49,022 bases of DNA from Shewanella chilikensis (GTDB lineage Bacteria; Pseudomonadota; Gammaproteobacteria; Enterobacterales; Shewanellaceae): assembly GCF_002836945.1 (NCBI RefSeq), contig NZ_NIJM01000030.1, forward strand, positions 1 through 49,022. Direction: 5' to 3'. Numbering within the stretch: position 1 is the stretch's first letter; every line of letters starts with the position of its first letter. The notes beneath the pieces are model-generated. The model was not told the origin of the DNA. It did no database searches and saw nothing but the letters and a program-made list of their open reading frames with translations. A program made the translations under genes and the position numbers. This document shows positions 26,989 to 35,263 of this stretch, in pieces.

Positions 26989-27269
26989 TCACCTTGTATT
27001 GACCTTTCCTCGGAGACTATATGTCCGAGGGGATTCTGTTTGCCCAGACCCGACTGAAAAGCTACCGCCAACTTGCCGCGGCAGGAGTACTTTTCCCTGC
27101 AGCTATCGCCACTAAAAGCGGAAGCGACTTTACAGCCAGGTCTCTCGCATTTGCTTTAAAAGGAATGGAAGCAAAAGGTGAAGCTACTGCCCGAGCTGGA
27201 CGGGCAAGGTCGGGCCCGTCAGGACCTTGGATACATAGTCAGAAGCGACCTATCGGAGGTAAATGCATT
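26989..27269 (+). ncRNA. Candidate structured leader RNA
   Basis: Four or more local hairpins follow one another: CCTCGGA/TCCGAGG (27009-27032), TTTGCTT/AAGCAAA (about 27151-27178), TGCCCG/CGGGCA (about 27198-27217) and AAGGTC/GACCTT (about 27217-27239). Several loops contain GGA. The stretch is also open in frame with the downstream gene from an ATG at 27021 that has its own GGAG, but it is rich in GGA, AGG, CGA and ATA codons and reads poorly as protein. It matches no riboswitch class that I could align by eye. Role and boundaries are inference. Confidence 0.4.
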
Positions 27270-27542
27270 ATGACAATAGCTGACGTATTGACAGAGAAAC
27301 ACTCACCACTTTATCACACCGAAGATAAGACGGTTGTCTCCCATACCCAAAGGGATGAAGGCGACTGGATCCAACACACACTGATGTTGGAAAATTGCGA
27401 TGCACCATTTCGTTTTAAACGCCCCAAAAAATATCGTTCGCTCAAAGGTGCCAGAGTATCGGTCGATTATTATCCCCAAACCACCATAGTAGCCGGATTT
27501 GAGATGGAAACCATGAAGGTGGTACGGATCCGCCGTTGCTGA
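27270..27542 (+). CDS. Small conserved-looking protein, function unknown
   Basis: From the ATG at 27270 the frame gives a compact 90-residue protein (MTIADVLTEKHSPLYHTED...), predicted soluble, with a charged and aromatic middle (FRFKRPKKYRSLKGARVSVDYYPQT) and an RRC end. GGAGG stands 10 bases upstream. An out-of-frame ATG nearer to it would give only a 6-codon peptide. The frame extends back to 27021 with a good GGAG, so an 83-residue N-terminal extension cannot be excluded, though I prefer the short form because the upstream DNA looks like structured RNA. I do not recognise the family. Confidence 0.65.
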   Translation: MTIADVLTEKHSPLYHTEDKTVVSHTQRDEGDWIQHTLMLENCDAPFRFKRPKKYRSLKGARVSVDYYPQTTIVAGFEMETMKVVRIRRC

Positions 27543-27667
27543 AAGTTGATGCCGGAATGCCTGTTTCAATGTTAGTATTTTGTGTTCCTGGTGGCCGTTT
27601 TTGAACTTGGGTGTACAACCTGGGTATGACCCGCCAATGTCGAGCCTTGAAAGGATATTCCGGCCTG

Positions 27668-29134
27668 ATGAAACTTGCTGTTATTGTCTCACTTACTCCT
27701 TGGCTTCAGCTGTTGTCGGTTCCTTTGTCTCGACTATGTCAAAGTCAAACAAGGCTTATTTTTCTGCCTCTGTTATTGGTAGTTGGCGAAAGCCTGGCTG
27801 CAGAGCAAGCGGATAACGGTCAGAGTGAAGTTCCCATCAGAGAGCTTGTTGTCACCAACTCAGGTTCCTGGAAACCATTTTCTTACCGGAATGATGCCGG
27901 TGAACCCAGCGGCATGTTAGTGGATATTTGGCGAGAATATGCCAAAGCCAATCGAGTCAAAATCCGCTTCATATTGACCGATTGGCAACATTCGCTGGAT
28001 TTGGTTCGCAACGGCCAAGCCGATATTCATGCCGGATTGCTTTGGTCTCAGGAAAGAGAGCATTATCTTGATTATGCCCAGGGACTACTTGGCATTGAGA
28101 GCCAACTGTTCTTCAACCAGGCACTGCTTGGTACAGAACCTGATCGTTATCTGGATAGCGGCGGTAAAGTGGGAGTTGTCAGCGGCGGCTATGAAGAGGC
28201 TTTCGTTCGTCGAGAGTTTCCAAATACCAGCTTAATTGTCTATGCCAGTAACGAGCAGATGCTCAAAAGTGCAGTAGCGGGGAGTTTGAAGGCCTTTGTT
28301 GCTGATCTGCAGGTTGCGAATTTCTACCTGTATACCTCGCAAGAGCCCACACTTTTTGTTCCGGTTCGTCATCTCTACAGTGCTCAAATTCGCTCAGCCG
28401 TCAAAGAGGGGAATGTCACTTTACAGGAAGAAATTCGGCAAGGATTAGCGCGCATTCCTGATGCCGAGTACCAAAGGATCCTTAATCGTTGGATGTATGT
28501 GGAAACGGTTTATCCTCGCTATCTATTGCATGTTGTTTTGGCTTTGCTTTTTCTGGCAGTCATAAGCTACGTATTTATGCTTCGTCGCACTGTGGCTATC
28601 CGCACTGCAGAACTGGAAGCGGTTAACGCAGAGTTGGTTCATTTGGCGGCAACCGATAGTCTGACAGGAATAACCAACCGGCGGGCATTTATGGAGGCAT
28701 TGGAACAAGCTTGCGACAGCCGCAGTTACGATAGTTTAACCCTATTGTTGTTTGATATTGATGATTTCAAAAGGATCAATGACAGTTATGGCCATCTGGT
28801 GGGGGATGAACTCATCTGCCAACTGGTACAGAGGGTGGCAACGCTCTTGCCGGAAGGTGCCGTATTTGCCCGGGTAGGCGGCGAGGAGTTCTGTATCCTG
28901 CAGTTGGGAATGGCAGAGAGCGCGACCCAAAAGCTAGCCAGGAGTTTATTGTTGTCCGTGGGCCGAGCCCCATTTCCGACTAAAGTGGGCGAACTGCCAC
29001 TCAGTATCAGCATAGGAGCCGTATACGCCGGTCCGGGACAGCGTGATCCGCTTTCGGTACTTGCCGATGCCGATCGCTTGATGTATCAGGTTAAGGCGTC
29101 CGGGCGTAACGATCTGCTGTTCCGACGTTTCTGA
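27668..29134 (+). CDS. Diguanylate cyclase with periplasmic SBP_bac_3-type sensor
   Basis: This is a membrane-bound sensor that makes cyclic-di-GMP. From the ATG at 27668 (488 residues) there is an N-terminal hydrophobic segment ending near LAAEQA, then an extracytoplasmic solute-binding domain of the amino-acid-binding type (VVTNSGSWKPFSYRNDAGEPSGMLVDIWREYA; NGQADIHAGLLWSQER). A membrane helix (HVVLALLFLAVISYVFML) and a GGDEF domain with RVGGEEF (404-408) follow; DIDDFKRINDSYGH is also typical. The active-site variant GGEEF is catalytically competent in this family. The start is uncertain: GTG 27611 and ATG 27626 are in frame and no site has a strong ribosome binding site. No obvious inhibitory RxxD site precedes GGEEF. 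Confidence 0.88.
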   Translation: MKLAVIVSLTPWLQLLSVPLSRLCQSQTRLIFLPLLLVVGESLAAEQADNGQSEVPIRELVVTNSGSWKPFSYRNDAGEPSGMLVDIWREYAKANRVKIRFILTDWQHSLDLVRNGQADIHAGLLWSQEREHYLDYAQGLLGIESQLFFNQALLGTEPDRYLDSGGKVGVVSGGYEEAFVRREFPNTSLIVYASNEQMLKSAVAGSLKAFVADLQVANFYLYTSQEPTLFVPVRHLYSAQIRSAVKEGNVTLQEEIRQGLARIPDAEYQRILNRWMYVETVYPRYLLHVVLALLFLAVISYVFMLRRTVAIRTAELEAVNAELVHLAATDSLTGITNRRAFMEALEQACDSRSYDSLTLLLFDIDDFKRINDSYGHLVGDELICQLVQRVATLLPEGAVFARVGGEEFCILQLGMAESATQKLARSLLLSVGRAPFPTKVGELPLSISIGAVYAGPGQRDPLSVLADADRLMYQVKASGRNDLLFRRF

Positions 29135-29205
29135 TAATAGCTGTTGGCCCCCTGGGGCCTGGTTCTTATGCAACTAAATTTTAATAGCCATTATCAAGAT
29201 CAGAC

Positions 29206-30663
29206 TCAGTCAAGTACCATAAGCAGCCTGTACTCATCCAGAGCATATTGATCTGTCATCCCGCTGATATAATCCTGCAGCAAACGGCACCTGTGATAAA
29301 ACTCAGGATACTGATTAGCTTCAATGGCTCTTTTATAGGTGGCCAAGTGTTTACCCGGCAGCTTATGGAATAGCCGGGTTTCGATAAGCGCAGTCTTGGG
29401 CAGGCCTTGTACCAGTTTGCTAAACTCATCTTCGCTCAATGCCAGCAGGGAGCGATAGTTGTCCAGTAACCCTGTGATTATCCTGTATCCCTGCAGTTCA
29501 AGTTTTTCCACTTCCCGGTGACAAAATACCTGTTTGATAGCGACTTGCTTGAGGGTTTCTGTAATGGCGTGCTCATAGCCGCCATCCTCGAGCAGCGACT
29601 CGTTCAGGTTGCCGTGGTACACGGCATCAATATTGTCGATAAAGCGCTTGGCAGCATGGTTGACCAAAGGGTGGATCAGCCGAACCCTGAGGAAAGTAAA
29701 GAACTGGCTTTGTTGGTTGATTGCCAGATGGCGGGCGCTGCTGTCTGCCGCTTCAATCGATTTGCTCATGAAGTCCTGGTGCCCGAGAGCGTCTTGCTTG
29801 ACCGCAATTTGCCGCTGGTATTCGGCTATCAAACTCTGTTTTAGGGTATCCAACTCTATGATGCCTTTTTCCACCGCATCTTCAATGTCAGCAAGGCAGT
29901 ATGAAATATCATCGGCAGCCTCCATGATATAACTCACTGGGTGACGACAACCGGGCGCCATTTCCATGGCTTGTGTCAGTTCGGCAATAAACATGGATTC
30001 ACTGGCATAATAACCAACTTTTTTCATCAGATAGCTATGCTCAGGGCTGGCTTTATCTTTCACGAGCGTGCCCGGGCGGGTGTATTTCAAAATACCAGCC
30101 AATTGACTGTAGGTGAGGTTGAGCCCTAGCAAGGTGTGGATCAAGCGTATGCCTTGGGCATTACCTTCAAAGTGAGATAAATCTTGAATTAATTCAGGAT
30201 ATTCGGAATCGAAACCCGAAGGGACAAGAGAGGTAAGATTCTGACTGAACCAATGACTGATAGCGGCCTCACCGAAGTGACCAAAGGGGGGATTACCGAC
30301 GTCATGCATCAGACAACTCATTTCCACCAGGGTTTCCAGTTGCCGCTCCAACTCCTGCAGACCGTATAGCTCAGCATCCGGCCCCAGGTACCTAAATATC
30401 CTTTGTGCGATAAAGCGCCCAACTTGTTGTACTTCCAACGAATGTGTCAAGCGGCTTCGTACCGCGGCATTGCGCTCCAGCGGGAATACCTGAGTCTTTT
30501 GCTGTAGGCGGCGAATGGCGGCCGAGTTGATGATACGGCCGCGGTCACTCTCCAGTGCCAGCTGCAATTTTTCTGGATTCTCGACCCGAGCGTCCGCTTT
30601 GCCAAACGGGCGTTGTGCAGTCATTTTACGGCGAAAATCTATCTCAGAAAATGTGGATGACAC
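29206..30663 (-). CDS. dgt: Deoxyguanosinetriphosphate triphosphohydrolase Dgt
   Basis: Dgt cuts dGTP to deoxyguanosine and triphosphate, shaping the dNTP pool. The 485 residues follow E. coli Dgt closely: IDFRRKM near the start, ESDRGRIINSAAIRRLQQKTQVFPLERNAAVRSRLTHS, then the HD-domain metal residues H74 and H120-D121 (CLMHDVGNPPFGHFGE), and MEAADDISYC. I choose the GTG at 30663 because GGAGG lies 8 bases upstream and it preserves the conserved SEIDFRRK start. A TTG at 30678 and an ATG at 30624 are alternatives. It is single and divergent from the small protein at 30853. Confidence 0.94.
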   Translation of the reverse strand: MSSTFSEIDFRRKMTAQRPFGKADARVENPEKLQLALESDRGRIINSAAIRRLQQKTQVFPLERNAAVRSRLTHSLEVQQVGRFIAQRIFRYLGPDAELYGLQELERQLETLVEMSCLMHDVGNPPFGHFGEAAISHWFSQNLTSLVPSGFDSEYPELIQDLSHFEGNAQGIRLIHTLLGLNLTYSQLAGILKYTRPGTLVKDKASPEHSYLMKKVGYYASESMFIAELTQAMEMAPGCRHPVSYIMEAADDISYCLADIEDAVEKGIIELDTLKQSLIAEYQRQIAVKQDALGHQDFMSKSIEAADSSARHLAINQQSQFFTFLRVRLIHPLVNHAAKRFIDNIDAVYHGNLNESLLEDGGYEHAITETLKQVAIKQVFCHREVEKLELQGYRIITGLLDNYRSLLALSEDEFSKLVQGLPKTALIETRLFHKLPGKHLATYKRAIEANQYPEFYHRCRLLQDYISGMTDQYALDEYRLLMVLD

Positions 30664-30852
30664 CGAGAAAACCTCCAAATAAGTGGTTGGCTGAAAAAGA
30701 AAAGATCCGCAATTATTGCATTACGTCAATGTGCCACAGTTTATCCCATGGAGCCAATTTGTGACACTCAATGTAAATTTGCGATGAGTTCGGTAGCGTC
30801 GTTGACTATCGCAGAGTACTATCCTGACAAATCCTTTGTCAGAGAAGTGTTG

Positions 30853-31314
30853 ATGCTCAAGTCTTTAAGTGTGATGTTGCTGCTTATTTTAGCGGCGACG
30901 CTTGGTTTCCTGGTGTTCCATGGCGATGATACCATGCCGGACAGACTCAAAGGGGAGTGGACAACCGGTTGTCTCAGTGACGAAAAACTGGGTAAGGAGT
31001 TTGTCATGCGTTTTGAGGAAAACCGCTACTATAGTGTGGCTAACCTCTATGATAATAACCAATGTACAGGCGTGCCGCTGAGTCAGATAAAGGGCAGTGC
31101 TTATGTTGAATCCATTGGAGACAAAATCACGACTTGCGAAGGCCTTGAAGCAGATGAAGCCATGCTGTATTGGGATGAGCTGGGTGATGCCAAAGCTTTT
31201 GTCTATTACATCAATGAACAGGGAGAGCTGTTAACCGGACGCCCCAATGAAAACAAGAGTTCTTCGGCTCAGTGGTGTCTCGATCAGGACGCCAAGTTCC
31301 ACCGTAGTCAATAA
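30853..31314 (+). CDS. Small membrane-anchored or exported protein, unknown
   Basis: The ATG at 30853 gives 153 residues: an N-terminal hydrophobic helix (LSVMLLLILAATLGFLVF), then an acidic soluble domain with four cysteines (TTGCLSDEK, NNQCTGV, TTCEGL, QWCLDQ) that could form two disulfides in the periplasm. AGAGAAG precedes the start. I do not recognise the family. The in-frame 35 residues upstream from 30748 are not protein-like, so they are left out. Confidence 0.7.
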   Translation: MLKSLSVMLLLILAATLGFLVFHGDDTMPDRLKGEWTTGCLSDEKLGKEFVMRFEENRYYSVANLYDNNQCTGVPLSQIKGSAYVESIGDKITTCEGLEADEAMLYWDELGDAKAFVYYINEQGELLTGRPNENKSSSAQWCLDQDAKFHRSQ

Positions 31315-31449
31315 TCCAGCCAAGTTGCAGGGGATGGGGCAGATTTGTTCCAGCCCCATTGCTGCTGAAATTCGCCATTCGGCGCAAAGCCATTCAGCTG
31401 CTGGCGGTATTTCGTATTTTTAATGACCGTCGTAAGATGCAGTAATGGC

Positions 31450-31478
31450 TCCGAACAAGCAAAGGCGGCTTGTTCGGA
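31450..31478 (-). terminator. Hairpin downstream of ttcA
   Basis: TCCGAACAAGC / GCTTGTTCGGA, 11 bp stem with a 7-base loop, 12 bp after the ttcA stop on the minus strand. No T run follows, so it may be a weak terminator or a stabilising 3' hairpin. A further stem ATGGGGC/GCCCCAT at about 31335-31361 may serve the upstream plus-strand gene. Confidence 0.6.
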
Positions 31479-31489
31479 TAATTGCTTGA

Positions 31490-32452
31490 TCAGGGCTGAT
31501 AGACACCCACTACTTCTATACGCTGACTCGAGTCTGCATGTTTGGCTGCATTATCGAGATCGATATGGCCGCTGTTGCTGACATCCATAAAGTCAAAGGC
31601 AGGCAAATCGGCTTCGGCAACTTCCCCGCTGGCAGGAGCATCCGGATTACGCTCCAGTGCCATAAAGTCAAACACGTTTCTATCAACGCCTTGGGATGGC
31701 GCAGTATTTTGCATCGCAGTAAAGATGGTTTCAATGCGGCCGGGGAACTGTTTGTCCCACAGCTTGAGCATATTCTTAACCTCGGCGCGCTTGAGGTTTT
31801 CCTGGGAGCCGCAAAGGTTGCAAGGAATGATAGGGAAGGCTTTCAGCTTGGCGTATTCGGCAATGTCTTTTTCGCGGCAATAGGCGAGGGGGCGGATCAC
31901 CATATTGGCACCGTCATCCGATAACAGCTTGGGTGGCATGGCCTTCATCTTGCCACCATAGAACATGTTGAGGAACAAGGTTTCTATGATGTCATCTCTG
32001 TGATGGCCAAGCGCTATCTTGGTGGCACCTATTCGCTGGGCAAACCCATAAAGGGTACCGCGGCGCAGCCTGGAACAAAGCGAGCAGGTGGTCTTGCCTT
32101 CGGGGATCTTATCTTTGACTATCGAATAAGTATCTTTTTCTAGAATATGGTAAGCCACACCTAAACTATCCAGATAGGCCGGCAACACTTCTTCCGGGAA
32201 GCCGGGCTGTTTCTGATCCAGGTTGACGGCGACAATTTCAAACTGCACAGGCGCCCGCTGCTGCAGGTTCAACAAAATGTCCAGCATGGCATAGCTGTCC
32301 TTGCCGCCGGAGAGGCAGCACATCACGCGATCGCCTTCTTCAATCATATTGTAATCGGCAATGGCGCTGCCGACTTCGCGGCGTAAACGCTTTTGCAGTT
32401 TGTTGAGACGAGTGATTTGTTTCTTATCCAGCTCTTGCATAACTTCAGACAT
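31490..32452 (-). CDS. ttcA: tRNA 2-thiocytidine(32) synthetase TtcA
   Basis: TtcA thiolates cytidine 32 in a set of tRNAs using ATP, an iron-sulfur cluster and a sulfur donor. The 320 residues carry the PP-loop SGGKDS (48-53) and two CxxC motifs, C123/C126 (TTCSLCSRL) and C211/C214 (IPCNLCGSQ), which ligate the cluster in this family. The start used (32452) follows closely on the T run of a terminator and lacks a clear ribosome binding site. The ATG four codons in (32440) is an alternative. Neighbourhood ttcA-uspE-fnr is as in E. coli. Confidence 0.94.
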   Translation of the reverse strand: MSEVMQELDKKQITRLNKLQKRLRREVGSAIADYNMIEEGDRVMCCLSGGKDSYAMLDILLNLQQRAPVQFEIVAVNLDQKQPGFPEEVLPAYLDSLGVAYHILEKDTYSIVKDKIPEGKTTCSLCSRLRRGTLYGFAQRIGATKIALGHHRDDIIETLFLNMFYGGKMKAMPPKLLSDDGANMVIRPLAYCREKDIAEYAKLKAFPIIPCNLCGSQENLKRAEVKNMLKLWDKQFPGRIETIFTAMQNTAPSQGVDRNVFDFMALERNPDAPASGEVAEADLPAFDFMDVSNSGHIDLDNAAKHADSSQRIEVVGVYQP

Positions 32453-32490
32453 AAAAAATAAGCGCCCAGTAACACTATGGTTCAGGGCGC
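32453..32490 (-). terminator. uspE terminator
   Basis: On the minus strand GCGCCC and GGGCGC pair around a 17-base loop and are followed by TTATTTTTTAT, between the uspE stop and the ttcA start. The T run ends one base before the ttcA ATG. Confidence 0.75.
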
Positions 32491-32529
32491 GTATTATTCC
32501 AGCTAAAGCCGGTCGGGTAAAGGGGCGAC

Positions 32530-33456
32530 TCAGGCCAGAGGCGACTTATAACCGTCGGGTTTTACCGCCAGCAGATCGCAGTTGACCGAATCTATCACGT
32601 GTTCTGCTGTGTTGCCGATAAGCGCGGCAGAGAATCCGGTACGACCCACAGTGCCGAGAACGACCAATTCGGCGTCCAATTGTTCTGCCAGCTCAGGGAT
32701 AACATCCTCTGGCAGACCTTCTTTCACGTGGCAGTGGGCGGTATCGACCCCGTAGCTATTGGCCAAATAATTGACCCGTTGCTCGTGCTGCATGCGAATG
32801 GTTTCGTTGTAGGTATGAGCATCAAAGTCCGGCAGTTCAATCGCCAGGTTGACCGGAGTTCCAGGATAACCGTTAACCAGGTGCACCTCGGCATCGAACT
32901 TGGCTGCAAGTTCCTGAGCATGCTCAATGATCTTGCCGTTCAGGGATTGATGTTCTTCATCTTCAGAGGCAACGTTGACGGCGCAGAGAATTTTACCTTT
33001 TACCGGCCAGTCATGCTGTTTTACCAGCAACACAGGCACGGGAGCCTTACGCAACAAGTGCCAGTCGGTGGGGGTGAAAATAACCGCTTTGAGTTTGTCG
33101 TGCTCATGGGTGCCTTTGACTATCAGGTCATATTCTCCCTGAATGGCAAAGTTGATGATGCTCTCAAACGGGCGGTTGTGCCACAGTACTTCACTGTCTA
33201 TCTCGAGTCCGGCTTGCTGGTGTGGTTTTAGCAGATCGGCAATCCAGGCTTTACGTTGGTTAATCACCCCTTGACGCATGGCCTCACGTTCCTGATTGGA
33301 AAGAATTGAGGTCATTTCATAGGAGAAATCAAAGATAGACAGAAACACAGTGATCTTGGCCTTGCTGCGGGTGGCGAGTTCCACCGCTCGGGCAAGAGCA
33401 GGCTGCTGTTCTGATGTGGGGTCGACTACGACCAATAGCTTTTGATAGTCCCTCAT
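32530..33456 (-). CDS. uspE: Universal stress protein UspE
   Basis: The 308 residues form two tandem Usp domains. The first starts [28 protein letters not shown], the second near [14 protein letters not shown]. The second ends with the ATP/surface-type motif [36 protein letters not shown]. UspE in E. coli is induced on growth arrest and affects motility, adhesion and oxidative stress survival. It lies just downstream of etrA, as E. coli uspE does of fnr. An FNR-like box (33516-33529) is positioned in its promoter region. Confidence 0.92.
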   Translation of the reverse strand: MRDYQKLLVVVDPTSEQQPALARAVELATRSKAKITVFLSIFDFSYEMTSILSNQEREAMRQGVINQRKAWIADLLKPHQQAGLEIDSEVLWHNRPFESIINFAIQGEYDLIVKGTHEHDKLKAVIFTPTDWHLLRKAPVPVLLVKQHDWPVKGKILCAVNVASEDEEHQSLNGKIIEHAQELAAKFDAEVHLVNGYPGTPVNLAIELPDFDAHTYNETIRMQHEQRVNYLANSYGVDTAHCHVKEGLPEDVIPELAEQLDAELVVLGTVGRTGFSAALIGNTAEHVIDSVNCDLLAVKPDGYKSPLA

Positions 33457-33515
33457 GGCTTTTTCCTTATTCCGCAGGATATACCTATATCATGCGATAT
33501 TGGCTGTGATTTGTA

Positions 33516-33529
33516 TTGCTTGAGATCAA
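33516..33529 (-). promoter_or_regulatory. FNR/EtrA-like box before uspE
   Basis: On the minus strand TTGAT-CTCA-AGCAA matches the TTGATnnnnATCAA consensus at nine of ten positions. Its centre (33522.5) is 66 bp before the uspE start. A GATATA -10-like element (33486-33491) would put the centre near -41, the class II position. Confidence 0.5.
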
Positions 33530-33545
33530 TATATTGAATCGCTTG

Positions 33546-34298
33546 CTATCTTGCTATCCGGGCAGCTCCAGCCAACCTGTCGAGCTCTTCCAGATCCAGT
33601 ATAGTGATATATTTGCCTTTCACTTCAATTAGTCCGGCCTTTTGGAACCGTCCCAACAAACGACTGATGGTTTCCACTGTGAGACCGAGATAGTTGCCTA
33701 TATCACCGCGGGTCATGGTGAGGCGAAATTCTCTGGGAGAGAAGCCGCGGCTACCGAATCGGGCCGCAAGGTTACTGATGAAAGCGGCCAGGCGTTCCTC
33801 GGCATTCTTTTTGCTTAGCAGCAGGATCATCCCTTGGTCACTCATTATTTCATTACTCATCAGGCGCATGATCTGCTGCCTGAGTTTGGGCATGGTGCCT
33901 GAGAGTTCGTCCAAAGTATTGAAGGGGATTTCACAGACCATAGAGGTTTCCAGGGCCTGGGCAAAACTCTGGTGTGATTGGGCATGGATACCGTCAAAGC
34001 CTATGACATCACCGGCCAGATGGAAGCCGGTGATCTGCTCATCACCCTGTTCTGTGATGGTATAGCTTTTAATCGTTCCGGATCGAATAGCATATAGAGA
34101 CTTTAGTGGATCTCCGGACTTGAACAGCTGTTCACCCTTCTGAATGGGTTTCTTGCGTTCGATAATATTGTCAAGCTGATCCAACTCATTGGTGTTGAGC
34201 GTAAAGGGAATACACAAGGTCCCCATGCTGCAATCATGACAATGAATGGTACAGCCCCCGGCAGCAGGGCGACGATGCTTGTTGTTGTCTATTGTCAT
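33546..34298 (-). CDS. etrA: FNR-family oxygen-sensing regulator EtrA
   Basis: EtrA is the Shewanella homologue of FNR, controlling anaerobic and microaerobic respiration. The 250 residues include the iron-sulfur cysteines C20, C23, C29 and C122 (C16 is also present), matching the E. coli FNR ligands. A cAMP-receptor-like core and the recognition helix [15 protein letters not shown] with the FNR-type E..S.R contacts follow. The start at 34298 (MTIDNNKH) is preferred over a Met four codons earlier, from family comparison. It is flanked by cbb3 oxidase assembly genes and uspE. Confidence 0.96.
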   Translation of the reverse strand: MTIDNNKHRRPAAGGCTIHCHDCSMGTLCIPFTLNTNELDQLDNIIERKKPIQKGEQLFKSGDPLKSLYAIRSGTIKSYTITEQGDEQITGFHLAGDVIGFDGIHAQSHQSFAQALETSMVCEIPFNTLDELSGTMPKLRQQIMRLMSNEIMSDQGMILLLSKKNAEERLAAFISNLAARFGSRGFSPREFRLTMTRGDIGNYLGLTVETISRLLGRFQKAGLIEVKGKYITILDLEELDRLAGAARIAR

Positions 34299-34353
34299 AG
34301 TCTTTCTCAAGTAAAGCGACTCTTCCCATGTTAAACCAATTCACTGACCCCGG

Positions 34354-35046
34354 CTAGTCGAGCTGAGCCAGAGCAATATAGAGTGTTTGGATCCCGAATC
34401 CAACCAAGAGTAAACCGGCAATCAAGCGTACGGCGCGCTTTTGAGCCCAGTCGGCCAGCGCCTTGGCGGCAACACCGGCGCTGAGCAGGGCAGGTAATGT
34501 TCCCAAACCGAAACAAAGCATAATAAGCGCGCCCTGGCTGGCGCTGCCACTGGCTACGGCCCAAGTAAGAGTACTGTATACCAGGCCACAAGGTAGCCAG
34601 CCCCATACCATACCAGCCAATAAAGCCTGCCCGGGGTGAGTCACGGGTAACACTTTTTGGGACAATGGTTTAAGTAAACGCCACAATCCCTGACCCAGGC
34701 GCTCAATCTGCACCAGCCCTACCCAAATGCGGGCAATATAAAGACCCATGGCGATCATCATCACACCGGCAATGAGCCTGAGCACCAAGAGATAAATATC
34801 AATATCAAACAGCATGCCAAGCCCGGCGGCAGAACCGCCCACCAAAGCACCGGCCAAGCTGTAACTGAGAATACGGCCAAGATTATAGGGAAGCAGAAAC
34901 GAGAGTTGTTGCGCCAGCGGATTCTGGCCTCGACGGGCGGCGGGAAGCTGGCTGGAAAAGGCGCCCACCAAACCACCGCACATACCAAAGCAGTGCCCGG
35001 CTCCCATCAGCCCCACCAAAAAGGCGCCGGTGAGGTTATATTCCAT
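34354..35046 (-). CDS. SafE/TauE-like membrane protein of the cbb3 locus
   Basis: The 230-residue protein has about six helices. It shows the pattern of the sulfite exporter TauE/SafE-like family found next to ccoS: LVGLMGAGHCFGMCGGLVGAF at the start and LLAGMVWGWLPCGLVYSTLTWA in the middle. The conserved HC..MCGG and LPCGLVY cysteines suggest metal handling. A copper role in cbb3 assembly is inference from position and family. The ATG at 35046 is chosen; it overlaps the end of ccoS by 11 bp, implying coupling. Extension to 35172 reads poorly. Confidence 0.85.
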   Translation of the reverse strand: MEYNLTGAFLVGLMGAGHCFGMCGGLVGAFSSQLPAARRGQNPLAQQLSFLLPYNLGRILSYSLAGALVGGSAAGLGMLFDIDIYLLVLRLIAGVMMIAMGLYIARIWVGLVQIERLGQGLWRLLKPLSQKVLPVTHPGQALLAGMVWGWLPCGLVYSTLTWAVASGSASQGALIMLCFGLGTLPALLSAGVAAKALADWAQKRAVRLIAGLLLVGFGIQTLYIALAQLD

Positions 35047-35263
35047 TGCCTCTATCCTGAGGAGCTTGAGTGACTTGAGCTTCAGCCGTTTGAGTCTGTT
35101 CCTGTTGAGTCTTGCTGTTCGTTGGTTCCTCATCAAACAGAATCGACACACTGTGGCGCTCGAGATCATCAAATTGATCCGATTTTACCGCCCAGAAGAA
35201 CACACCAACAGCAATCAGCACAAACAACATGGCAATGGGGATTAGTACGTAGATAATACTCAT
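35036..35263 (-). CDS. ccoS: cbb3 oxidase maturation protein CcoS
   Basis: The 75-residue single-helix protein begins MSIIYVLIPIAMLFVLIAVGVFFWAV and continues KSDQFDDLERHSVSILFDEEP, the standard CcoS pattern. CcoS is needed for cofactor insertion into CcoN. It overlaps ccoI by 4 bp upstream and the SafE-like gene downstream. The charged, Gln/Thr-rich C-terminal tail is longer than the core family and looks dispensable. Confidence 0.92.
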   Translation of the reverse strand: MSIIYVLIPIAMLFVLIAVGVFFWAVKSDQFDDLERHSVSILFDEEPTNSKTQQEQTQTAEAQVTQAPQDRGNGI

